Source: Ferrovibrio sp046294345 (lineage in GTDB: Bacteria; Pseudomonadota; Alphaproteobacteria; Ferrovibrionales; Ferrovibrionaceae). Taken from it: 64,000 nt of DNA. Each line of letters begins with the position of its first letter. The stretch's first letter is position 1. Location of the stretch: positions 1 through 64,000 of the forward strand of contig JBKBJT010000018.1 of assembly GCA_046294345.1 (NCBI GenBank). Reading direction: 5' to 3'. This document shows positions 27,163 to 34,717 of this stretch, in pieces. The translations under genes and the position numbers were made by a program. The notes under the pieces were generated by a model that did not search any database, was not told where the DNA came from, and saw only the letters and a program-made list of their open reading frames with translations.

Positions 27163-28269
27163 ATGCCAGCCATCGTTTCACGTCGCACAGCCATTGGCCT
27201 GCTGGCGGCCTCGGCGATATTCCCGACCAGGATTGCCAGGGCCGCCGCCGGGCAACTTTATCTGAATGCCTATGGCAGCAAGGCTGGTTTCGGTGTTGCC
27301 GGATTCGATGCGGCCGGACGTATCCGTTATACTCTGGCGCTTCCCGCACGTGGCCACAGTTTCGCGCGCAGTCGCGATACCGCCGTGGCATTTTCGCGCC
27401 GCCCGGGCGATTACGCCGTGGTTTTTGCGGCGCAGGACGGCAAGGAACGACAGCGTATTAAGGCTGCCGAGGACCGCAGCTTCTGCGGCCATGGTGCGTT
27501 CACGGCCGACGGCAGATTGCTGTTTGCCACCGAGGTGGTGGGCTCGACCGGCGAAGGTGTTCTAGGCATCTACGAGGCGACACAGGGTTATCGTCGGATC
27601 GGCGAATATCCGACCCATGGCCTGGACCCACACGAAATCCGCTTGATGCCCGACGGCCGCACGTTGGCCGTGGCCAATGGCGGCATCCTGATGCTGGCCG
27701 GCATGCCCAGGCTGAAGCTGAACATCCCGGATATGGATCCGTCGCTGGTTTACCTGGATGCGGCGACCGGGCGGCTGGTCCGGCAGGTCCGGCCAGCCCG
27801 TGAATTGCGGCAGCTCAGTATCCGCCATATCGCCATCGACCGGCACGGCCGGATCGCCATCGCCATGCAGTATGAGGGCCCGGAAACCGACGAGGTGCCG
27901 CTGGTGGCCTGGCATGGCGGACCGGACGACCGGAACGGCCTGCGGTTCCTGCCGATGCCATCGGAACAGCGTGCCGGCCTGCGGCAGTATTGCGGCAGCG
28001 CCGCCATGGGCAGCGAAGGCCGTCTGCTGGCCGTGACCAGTCCGCGCGGCAACCGGATGCTGCTGTGGGACATGGAAACGGGACAGCATCTGGCCGCGGC
28101 GGAGATGCCGGATATCTGCGGCGTGGCGGCACAGGCGGATAGCCAAGGTTTCATCGTCAGCAACGGTCTGGGCCAGATAGCTGCGTGTTCAGAAAGCTAT
28201 GCCTTGGCTGCGTTGAATGAAGCGGGCGGATATCGTTGGGACAATCATATGATGGCGATTTCTGCTTAA
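27163..28269 (+). CDS. DUF1513 protein, Tat-exported beta-propeller-like
   Basis: About 368 residues from ATG 27163 (ATG 27151 is a second option overlapping the previous stop). The N-terminus has a twin-arginine signal, SRRTAIGLLAASAIFPT, so folded export through the TatABC encoded at the left end is expected. Repeated strand-rich units (GHGAFTADGRLLFATE, LDPHEIRLMPDGRTLAVANGG, IRHIAIDRHGRIAIAMQYEG) suggest a beta-propeller. Last gene of the metal unit; no clear terminator follows, only AT-rich dyads. Function is unknown beyond the conserved neighbourhood. Confidence 0.88.
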   Translation: MPAIVSRRTAIGLLAASAIFPTRIARAAAGQLYLNAYGSKAGFGVAGFDAAGRIRYTLALPARGHSFARSRDTAVAFSRRPGDYAVVFAAQDGKERQRIKAAEDRSFCGHGAFTADGRLLFATEVVGSTGEGVLGIYEATQGYRRIGEYPTHGLDPHEIRLMPDGRTLAVANGGILMLAGMPRLKLNIPDMDPSLVYLDAATGRLVRQVRPARELRQLSIRHIAIDRHGRIAIAMQYEGPETDEVPLVAWHGGPDDRNGLRFLPMPSEQRAGLRQYCGSAAMGSEGRLLAVTSPRGNRMLLWDMETGQHLAAAEMPDICGVAAQADSQGFIVSNGLGQIAACSESYALAALNEAGGYRWDNHMMAISA

Positions 28270-28370
28270 GTTGATGAAATAATAGCTATTTTAATTTTCC
28301 ATAATATACATTATCCGTTATTTGGATACCCGGGCAGACGACATCTCTCGGGGTCAAATCTGGCCCTGCC

Positions 28371-29357
28371 TCATTGCCCGTCCTCCCGGCTGAACCGGTA
28401 CCGTGTGACCTGGCGATAGGTTTCGCCGGGCCGCAATACGGCGCTCGGGAATGCCGGATGGTTGGGCGCATCGGGAAAGCGCTGCGGTTCCAGGCACAGG
28501 CCGGCCCGGGCGCCATGCTGTCCGGCATTCAGGTTATGCCCGTCATAGAATTGCAGCGCCGGTTCGGTGGACTCGATGTCCAGCGTCACCCCGCTGCGGC
28601 CCCCGACCAGCCGGGCCACCCGGCGCGGCGTTGTCGCCGCGCCACCGACCAGAACGAAGGCATGATCGTATGGAAAGCCGCCCACCGTGCGGGCCTGGCG
28701 GAAATCGAAAGGCGTTCCCGCCACATCCGCAATCTGACCGGTCGGTATCTTGTGCGCATCGACCGGCAGATAGCGGTCGGCCGGGATTTCCAGCCGGTGG
28801 CCGCCAATGTCGCCGTCGCCATCCAGATTGAAATACGAATGGGTGGCCAGGTTGACGATGGTCGGCCGGTCGCAGGTTGCCTCCAGGCGGATCTCCAGCG
28901 CGCCGTCGGTCGGAATGCTGTAGGTGCAGGTGGCTGCCAGGGCACCGGGATAGCCCTCTTCCCCGTTCGCCGCATCATGGGCCAGCGTCACGGTCTGAGG
29001 TCCGACATCCACGAGCCGCCAGTTGCGCCGGCCGAAGCCGCGCGCGCCGCCATGCAGATGGGTGATGCCGGCTTCGTTGCAGGTGAGTTGGTGGACGGTG
29101 CCGTTCAGAACGAAGCGGCCGCCATTGATACGGTTGGCAAAGCGGCCGGCAACCGCGCCCATATGGCCGGAGGCGCCGGTATAATCTTCCAGCCTGCCGA
29201 GCGACAGCACCATCGGCCACCCGTCGAATTGCAACGCGCGGATGGTCGCGCCGAAACTGAGCACCTCGACCGAAAGGCCGCCGCCCGACAGACGCACCAG
29301 CCGGACAGGCTCACCATCCGGCAGGCTGCCGAAAATCGAAACCTGCCTATGCTCCAT
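28371..29357 (-). CDS. galM: Aldose 1-epimerase
   Basis: 328 residues from ATG 29357. GalM motifs: GRFANRINGGRF, the catalytic-region HLHGGARGFGRR, THSYFNLDGDG (His), and the closing LEPQRFPDAPNHPAFPS with the catalytic Glu. It interconverts alpha- and beta-anomers of aldoses. It is last in the minus-strand transporter operon, two bases after the ATPase stop, and most likely handles the imported pentose. Confidence 0.93.
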   Translation of the reverse strand: MEHRQVSIFGSLPDGEPVRLVRLSGGGLSVEVLSFGATIRALQFDGWPMVLSLGRLEDYTGASGHMGAVAGRFANRINGGRFVLNGTVHQLTCNEAGITHLHGGARGFGRRNWRLVDVGPQTVTLAHDAANGEEGYPGALAATCTYSIPTDGALEIRLEATCDRPTIVNLATHSYFNLDGDGDIGGHRLEIPADRYLPVDAHKIPTGQIADVAGTPFDFRQARTVGGFPYDHAFVLVGGAATTPRRVARLVGGRSGVTLDIESTEPALQFYDGHNLNAGQHGARAGLCLEPQRFPDAPNHPAFPSAVLRPGETYRQVTRYRFSREDGQ

Positions 29358-29359
29358 GT

Positions 29360-30142
29360 TCAGCGGGCCGCGCCGGGACCGGGAATGGCGGCCGGCGGGC
29401 ATTTGCCGAGGATGATCATGCCCAGAACCTCGTCCTTGGTCACATCGGCAACACGGGCCGAACCGACCACCCGGCCGTTCTTCATTACGTAAAGCCGGTC
29501 CGCTAGGTCGAAGACGTCGTGGATGTCGTGGCTGATGAGGAAGATGCCGATGCCCTCGTTCTTGAGCTGCAGCACCAGGTCGGAAACCTGCTTTGTCTCG
29601 GCCGGACCAAGCGCGGCGGTCGGCTCGTCCATGATCAGGATGCGGGCATCGAAATGGATCGCGCGCGCGATGGCCACCGATTGCCGCTGGCCGCCCGAAA
29701 GAGCACGAACCGGTTCCTTAAAGCGCTGGAAATGCGGATTGAGGCGCGCCATCACCCTGCGCGTCTGCGCCTCCATGGCGCCATCGTCGAGCGTGCCCCA
29801 GCGCGTGAGTATCTCGCGGCCCAGAAATACATTGGCAGCCGCATCGACGTTATCGGCCAGCGCGAGGGTCTGATAGATGGTCTCGATGCCATATCTCTTG
29901 GCATCGGATGGATGGTAGATCTCGGCCGCCGCGCCGTTGATGCGGATTTCGCCGGAATCTGGACGATAGGCACCCGACAGAATCTTGATCAGCGTGGACT
30001 TGCCGGCGCCGTTATGGCCCAGCAGGCCAACCACCTCGCCCGGATGCAGATCAATCGAGACATCATCCACTGCCTTGATACCGCCGAAGGCGATGGAGAT
30101 GTCCTTCATCTCGACAAGGGGTGCGGCTGGGCTGTTGCTCAT
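29360..30142 (-). CDS. Sugar ABC transporter ATP-binding protein, single-domain (XylG/FrcA-like)
   Basis: 260 residues, one nucleotide-binding domain instead of the double one in E. coli XylG. Walker A GHNGAGKS, signature LSGGQRQ, Walker B ILIMDEPTAAL and the H-loop ISHD are intact. The C-terminal tail is short and Pro/Ala-rich. Single-domain ATPases of this type pair with XylH-like permeases in alphaproteobacteria and presumably dimerise. Gene order with xylH and xylF identifies the transport system. Confidence 0.92.
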   Translation of the reverse strand: MSNSPAAPLVEMKDISIAFGGIKAVDDVSIDLHPGEVVGLLGHNGAGKSTLIKILSGAYRPDSGEIRINGAAAEIYHPSDAKRYGIETIYQTLALADNVDAAANVFLGREILTRWGTLDDGAMEAQTRRVMARLNPHFQRFKEPVRALSGGQRQSVAIARAIHFDARILIMDEPTAALGPAETKQVSDLVLQLKNEGIGIFLISHDIHDVFDLADRLYVMKNGRVVGSARVADVTKDEVLGMIILGKCPPAAIPGPGAAR

Positions 30143-30158
30143 GGAAACCTCCCTGCCC

Positions 30159-31418
30159 TTATTTCACCCGGCGGCGGAACATGCTGTCCACCCACACGGC
30201 AATGATCAGGACGCAACCTACGACGATATTCTGCAACGGCGTCGGCATGTCGAGCAGCAGCATGCCCGATTGCAGAGACCCCATGACAATGGCGCCGAGC
30301 ATGGCGCCGTAAATTGTGCCGGCTCCGCCGGCGAGCGAGGTGCCACCGATCACCGTGGCGGCAATGACGTAGAGTTCATCGAATGTGCCGGCTGCATTGG
30401 TGGCCGATTGAAGCCGCGCGGTGGAGATGCAGGCGGCAGCCCCACATAACAGGCCCATCAGGGTGAAGACCAGCATCTGCGTGCGCCTCGTGTTGACGCC
30501 GGAAAGCTCTGCCGCTTCAGGGTTACCGCCGATGGCAAAAACGTATCGGCCGAAGCGTGTTCGCAACGCAAGGAACGTAACGATAATTCCGGCACCAAGC
30601 GCGATCAGCACCGGGATCGCATAACCATGGGCGATGCTGAGGCCCCCTTCAGGCCAGACCTCGCCGCGAGCTTCGACGATCCGGCGCGCGACAGCCGTCG
30701 GCAGGTTGTAGGAATTCACCACCCAGGTCGCGCCCAGGATCATGGCTGCGATGATGCCCGAAATCAGCGCCTCGGCCCAGACCGGACGCACCGCGAAGCC
30801 GTAGGAGATGCGCCGCCGGCGCGAAAACTGCATCAGCATGATCGCCAGCAGGCTGGCGATAACACCAAGAACCCAGCTGGCCGTCGATCCGATCGAACCT
30901 TCTATGCCACCGCCGATCATCCTGAAGCGGGCATCGATCGGGGCGACGGTCTGGCCTGCCGTCACCCACCAGGCCGCGCCGCGCCAGATCAGCAGCCCGC
31001 CAAGCGTTACGATAAAGGAGGAGACGCCGAGATAAGCGATGATGAAGCCATGCAGCGTGCCGATCAGGGCGCCAACCACCAGTCCGGTCAGCACGGCGAT
31101 CTGCCAGATCAGCGGATGATCGAAGCCCAGGCCAAACTGTTCCGGCAGGATGCGCGCCTGCATGACACCGATGATCATACCGGAAAAGCCGAGGATGGAT
31201 CCAACCGACAGGTCGATATGGCGGGTGACGATCACCAGCACCATGCCGCAGGACATGGTGGCGATGGAAGCCGTCTGTACCGACAGGTTCCACAGGTTGC
31301 GCGGCGTGAGAAAGTATCCGCCGGAGAAGTAATCAAAGCCAAGCCAGATGACCGCCAGCGCGACGATCATGCCAAGCAGGCGCACATCGATTTCCAGCTT
31401 GGCCAGAAAGCCGTTCAT
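30159..31418 (-). CDS. xylH: Sugar ABC transporter permease (XylH-like)
   Basis: 419 residues with about ten membrane segments. Family motifs include LSVGSILGFSGMIIGVM, the GxxxGxxxG-type GLVVGALIGTLHGFIIAYLGVSSFIVTLGG and the EAA-like YVFAIGGNPEAAELSGVNTRR, then GGTSLAGGAGTIYGAMLGAIVMG. Follows xylF after 89 bases containing a strong hairpin and precedes the ATPase by 16 bases. Confidence 0.92.
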   Translation of the reverse strand: MNGFLAKLEIDVRLLGMIVALAVIWLGFDYFSGGYFLTPRNLWNLSVQTASIATMSCGMVLVIVTRHIDLSVGSILGFSGMIIGVMQARILPEQFGLGFDHPLIWQIAVLTGLVVGALIGTLHGFIIAYLGVSSFIVTLGGLLIWRGAAWWVTAGQTVAPIDARFRMIGGGIEGSIGSTASWVLGVIASLLAIMLMQFSRRRRISYGFAVRPVWAEALISGIIAAMILGATWVVNSYNLPTAVARRIVEARGEVWPEGGLSIAHGYAIPVLIALGAGIIVTFLALRTRFGRYVFAIGGNPEAAELSGVNTRRTQMLVFTLMGLLCGAAACISTARLQSATNAAGTFDELYVIAATVIGGTSLAGGAGTIYGAMLGAIVMGSLQSGMLLLDMPTPLQNIVVGCVLIIAVWVDSMFRRRVK

Positions 31419-31458
31419 GACATACCTCTAACCCATATCCGCATGAAAGCCGGCGCGG

Positions 31459-31494
31459 TGCGGCGGCGGGGAACGCTACATCCCGGCCGCCGCA
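31459..31494 (-). repeat. Intercistronic hairpin between xylF and xylH
   Basis: TGCGGCGGC/GCCGCCGCA plus an inner GGG/CCC form a 12-pair stem around a ten-base loop with one G-G mismatch. No T tract follows. Such stems after binding-protein genes commonly block 3' decay and give more binding protein than permease. Confidence 0.6.
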
Positions 31495-31507
31495 TGCGTC
31501 CTGCGGA

Positions 31508-32557
31508 TCAGTTGCAGGCCTTGACCGTACCGGCCTTTACGCCCTGGCAGACCACATCCTTGGTCACCCAGCCGGCCTTGATCACGACATCGAGGTTATC
31601 CTTCGTGATCGGAATAGGCTTCAGCAGGCGTGCGGTCATCTTCGCTTTCTTTGGGCCGTCGGCGAAGGTCGTGGAGTCTGGGATTTCCGAAATCTTCTTG
31701 CCGGAGGCCAGGGCAATGGCGATTTCGGCGGCGTTGCGGCCCAGCTCGCGCGCATCCTTCCATACCGAGACGGTCTGGGTGCCGAGCGCGACGCGGTTGA
31801 GCGCGGCCTTGTCGCCATCCTGGCCGGAAACCGGCACCGATCCGGCCATACCCTGGGCCGTCAGTGCAGCCACGACGCCACCGGCGGTACCGTCATTGGA
31901 GGCGACCACCGCGTCCACCTTGTTGTTGTTGCGGGTGAGTATCTGCTCCATGTTTTTCTGCGCATTGGCCGGCAGCCACTGGTCGGAGTAGGCCTCGCCG
32001 ACATTCTTGATATCACCTTTTGCGATCGCATCCTTCAGCACGTCGTCCTGGCCGGCACGGAGGAAATCCGCATTCGGGTCGGTGGACGAACCCTTGATGA
32101 AAACGTAATTGCCCTTGGGCCGGACCGCATAAACGCCACGCGCCTGCATGCGGCCGACCTCGCGGTTGTCGAAGGTGATGTAATAGGCGCTGGGAATCTC
32201 GATCAGGCGGTCATAGCCCACGACGGGAATGCCTTCCTGGGCCGCCTTCTCCACCGCCGGACGGATCGCATCGGCGTCCTGCGCCAGGATGATCAGCGCC
32301 TTCGCACCCTTGGCAATCAGGCCTTCAATGTCGGTGAGTTGTTTGCCTGGCGAGGATTGCGCATCGGCAGAGATATATGAACCGCCGGCCTTGACGATGG
32401 CCGCCTTGATGGCAGCCTCGTCAGTCTTCCAGCGTTCTTCCTGGAAATTGGACCATGACACCCCGATCATGGGGCCCTGCGCCATTGCGGTGCCTGAGAT
32501 GAAGACCGGCAGTGCTGCCGCAAATACAGCGGAAAGCAGTTTCGTTCTGCACGTCAT
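31508..32557 (-). CDS. xylF: D-xylose ABC transporter substrate-binding protein
   Basis: 349 residues from ATG 32557, preceded by a strong AAGGAGG; upstream in-frame codons are not part of it. Signal peptide ends GTAMAQG. The mature part is closely XylF-like: the N-terminal EERWKTDEA, the hinge-region VGYDRLIEIPSAYYITFDN, FIKGSSTDPNADFLRAGQ, NNNKVDAVVASNDGTAGGV and GQDGDKAALNRVALGTQT. It captures D-xylose in the periplasm. A C-terminal extension (VVCQGVKAGTVKAC) has two Cys that may form a disulfide. Confidence 0.93.
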   Translation of the reverse strand: MTCRTKLLSAVFAAALPVFISGTAMAQGPMIGVSWSNFQEERWKTDEAAIKAAIVKAGGSYISADAQSSPGKQLTDIEGLIAKGAKALIILAQDADAIRPAVEKAAQEGIPVVGYDRLIEIPSAYYITFDNREVGRMQARGVYAVRPKGNYVFIKGSSTDPNADFLRAGQDDVLKDAIAKGDIKNVGEAYSDQWLPANAQKNMEQILTRNNNKVDAVVASNDGTAGGVVAALTAQGMAGSVPVSGQDGDKAALNRVALGTQTVSVWKDARELGRNAAEIAIALASGKKISEIPDSTTFADGPKKAKMTARLLKPIPITKDNLDVVIKAGWVTKDVVCQGVKAGTVKACN

Positions 32558-32619
32558 CGTTTCCTCCTTGTTGGGCGTTGTTATCCTCGCCCTGTGGCCC
32601 CACCGAACCATCGGCAGGG

Positions 32620-32644
32620 TATTGCTTGGCACGGTGCCGCAATA
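32620..32644 (-). repeat. Dyad between the lacI-type gene and xylF
   Basis: TATTGC-TT-GGCAC-G-GTGCC-GCAATA. As RNA it would fold into a stem with a small bulge; as DNA it is a near palindrome of 25 bases. It may separate regulator and transporter expression or be an operator. No U tract, so it is a poor terminator. Confidence 0.4.
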
Positions 32645-32666
32645 ACGCTGCGACAGTGCGTATGTT

Positions 32667-33704
32667 TCAGTGCATGTTGTCGCGCATGATGATTTCGATG
32701 CGGATTTTCTCCTGCGCGGCCTGGATGGCTTCGCCGGAACACAGCGCAAGCAGCACCCGTGCCGCCGAACGGGCTTCGTGTCCGGGATCCTGGTGAATGA
32801 GGGCATCGACGACGCCCTGACCGAGCAGACGGCGCGTGGACGGCATGGATTCATGCGTGACGAACAGGACGCGCTGCGGCCGCGCATCCTCCATCAGCGC
32901 GGCGGCGATGCCCTCCGGGCCTGCGCCGATATTGTATATGCCCACGAGATCCGGATGCGTGGCCAGCATGCGGCGCGTGATCCCCTCGTTGAATACCGGA
33001 TCGTCGCGTCCTTCTTCCGGCGCCAGAACCTGCAGGTTCGGATATTCGCCCGCCATGACCTGCATGAAGCCGGAGAGACGTTCGGCGTGATCGCGCAGGG
33101 CAAAGGAACCGGCCACAATTCCAATTCTGCCCTGCCGGCCGCCGAGAAACCGCCCAAGCAGCGAGGCTGCCGTGCGGCCGGCGGCAGTGTTGTCGATCCC
33201 CACATAATGGGCGCGACGCGAGCCGGGGGCATCCGAGACCAGCGTCACCACATGCACACCCCCAGCAACCAGATCATCGATGGCCGCTCGCACCAATGGG
33301 TGATCGAGCGCGACCACGGCAACGCCGCTGTAGCGGTCGCCGAATCCGTTCAGGGTGCCGGCCAGGACGACGGGGTCGAAGACATCCGTCTCTATCACTT
33401 CGGCGATGGCGCGGCGGCCAGCCAACCAGTCCTTCACTTCGTTCACGCTGGCGCTGATCTGGTGCATGAACGCGTTGCTGCCACGCGGCATGACATAGGC
33501 GAAACGCAGCCGCCCGGCGCGTGCAAGTTCCGCGGCGGCGGCATGGGGGCGGAACCCGAGCTGATCCACCGCATCCTGGACCCGGCGAACCGTGGCCGCC
33601 CTTACGCCGTTCCGCCCATGCAGCACCCGGTCGACGGTCGCGAGGCTGACGCCAGCGAGGCGGGCCACGTCCTTCAGCGTTGCGGGTAGGGCAGCGTTTT
33701 CCAT
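32667..33704 (-). CDS. LacI-family regulator of the xylose unit
   Basis: 345 residues. Residues 9-55 are the LacI helix-turn-helix and hinge (LKDVARLAGVSLATVDRVLHG; HAAAAELARAGRLR), followed by a periplasmic-binding-like sensor domain (GVAVVALDHPLVRAAIDDL, VGIDNTAAGRTAASLLGRFL, GIYNIGAGPEGIAAAL). Most likely a repressor relieved by xylose or a derivative. It probably binds the two related dyads at 33.7-33.9 kb in the gap it shares with the xylose dehydrogenase gene. Confidence 0.9.
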   Translation of the reverse strand: MENAALPATLKDVARLAGVSLATVDRVLHGRNGVRAATVRRVQDAVDQLGFRPHAAAAELARAGRLRFAYVMPRGSNAFMHQISASVNEVKDWLAGRRAIAEVIETDVFDPVVLAGTLNGFGDRYSGVAVVALDHPLVRAAIDDLVAGGVHVVTLVSDAPGSRRAHYVGIDNTAAGRTAASLLGRFLGGRQGRIGIVAGSFALRDHAERLSGFMQVMAGEYPNLQVLAPEEGRDDPVFNEGITRRMLATHPDLVGIYNIGAGPEGIAAALMEDARPQRVLFVTHESMPSTRRLLGQGVVDALIHQDPGHEARSAARVLLALCSGEAIQAAQEKIRIEIIMRDNMH

Positions 33705-33728
33705 GGCCGATATGGTGCCTTACAAAAA

Positions 33729-33744
33729 TGAGGTACGCAACTCA
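33729..33744. promoter_or_regulatory. LacI-type operator, copy 1
   Basis: TGAGGTACGCAACTCA, a near palindrome of form TGAGNTNCGNANCTCA, 25 bases before the regulator's ATG. Shares 13 or more positions with the second copy; flanking bases extend the dyad to ATGAG/CTCAT. Confidence 0.6.
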
Positions 33745-33838
33745 TGATTTATGATGCAAAGCAGCAATCACAATCATTTGTATAGACATGAAAACATGAA
33801 TGCTTTGAATTTACGAAATAAAACAAGAAAAACGAAAG

Positions 33839-33844
33839 TTGACA
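33839..33844 (+). promoter_or_regulatory. -35 element of the xylose dehydrogenase promoter
   Basis: A perfect TTGACA lies 5 bases left of operator copy 2, which would overlap the spacer and -10 and so block the promoter. The -10 at the expected distance is poor. Confidence 0.35.
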
Positions 33845-33848
33845 TTAA

Positions 33849-33864
33849 TGAGGTTCGCACCTCA
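33849..33864. promoter_or_regulatory. LacI-type operator, copy 2
   Basis: TGAGGTTCGCACCTCA is palindromic in all but two inner positions (TGAGGT-N-CG-N-ACCTCA). It lies 120 bases (centre to centre) from copy 1, a distance that would permit DNA looping, and just before the xylose dehydrogenase gene. Confidence 0.65.
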
Positions 33865-33932
33865 AACTACCACCGAATTCAGGCCGGCCCTTTGTCTGGA
33901 AGCCGACCGCGCCGCGCAGGAGGAACCCGGCC

Positions 33933-34700
33933 ATGACCCTCACCGCTCGCTATCCCAGCCTCAAGGGCCGAACCGTTTTCATCACCGGTGGCGGCACCGG
34001 CATCGGCGCCGGGCTGGTGGAAGCTTTTGTGCGACAGGAAGCGAAAGTGGCCTTCGTCGACATTGCCGAGGAGCCCAGCAGGGCACTGGCTGCAAGACTG
34101 GGCAAAGAAGTGAAAACACCACCCCTCTTCCTGCCCTGCGACGTGACGGACGTTCCGGCTCTGCGTAATGCGATCGCCGAGATTCGCGGCCGGTTGGGTG
34201 ATATCGGAATCCTGCTGAACAATGCCGCGAACGACGAGCGGCATGAGACGCTTGAAGTGTCGGTGGACTACTGGGATGAGCGGATCGCCATCAACCAGCG
34301 CTCGCAGTTTTTTGCCGCCCAGGCCGTGATCCCTCAGATGCAGGCACTTGGCGGCGGCTCGATCATCAATTTCGGATCGGTGAGCTGGATGCTCAAGCAG
34401 GGCGGCATGGCGGCCTACACGATGGCGAAGGCCTCCGTGCAGGGGCTGACCCGTTCACTGGCGCGCGATTTCGGCCGCGACAATATCCGTGTCAACACCA
34501 TTGTCCCGGGCTGGATCCTCACCGAACGGCAGGTCGCGCTGTGGCTGAACGAAAAAAGCGACCGGGAGCGCCGCGAGGGTCAGTGTCTCGACATCCGCCT
34601 GCAGCCCGAGCATATCGCCGCCATGGCCCTGTTCCTGGCTTCCGACGACAGCGCCGGCTGCACGGCGCAGGATTTCATCGTCGACGCCGGCTGGACCTGA
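33933..34700 (+). CDS. xylB: D-xylose 1-dehydrogenase, SDR family (XylB-like)
   Basis: 255 residues. Starts YPSLKGRTVFITGGGTGIGAGL; the pattern, the DERHE segment after NNAAN, the YWDERI stretch and the ending FIVDAGWT are very like Caulobacter XylB. SDR catalytic residues are present: Ser in INFGSVSW and YTMAK (Tyr-x3-Lys). It would oxidise xylose to xylonolactone with NAD. Divergent from the xylose transport operon and with an operator in front of it, hence a shared regulon. Confidence 0.87.
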   Translation: MTLTARYPSLKGRTVFITGGGTGIGAGLVEAFVRQEAKVAFVDIAEEPSRALAARLGKEVKTPPLFLPCDVTDVPALRNAIAEIRGRLGDIGILLNNAANDERHETLEVSVDYWDERIAINQRSQFFAAQAVIPQMQALGGGSIINFGSVSWMLKQGGMAAYTMAKASVQGLTRSLARDFGRDNIRVNTIVPGWILTERQVALWLNEKSDRERREGQCLDIRLQPEHIAAMALFLASDDSAGCTAQDFIVDAGWT

Positions 34701-34717
34701 CGACACGACGCGCCGCG

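Larger units (their letters stand above)
33705..33932. other. AT-rich divergent control region of the xylose unit
   Basis: 228 bases, clearly lower in GC than its surroundings, between the LacI-type regulator and the xylose dehydrogenase gene. Holds both operators and a TTGACA; two short ATG-initiated frames in it look non-coding. Confidence 0.7.

Noticed and set aside
31508..32887. XylF with a long N-terminal extension into the regulator gene
   Set aside because: The ATG at 32557 has a strong ribosome site and begins a proper signal peptide.
33751..33936. 61-codon frame in the xylose control region
   Set aside because: It spans the operators, has no ribosome site, and its composition is that of non-coding AT-rich DNA.
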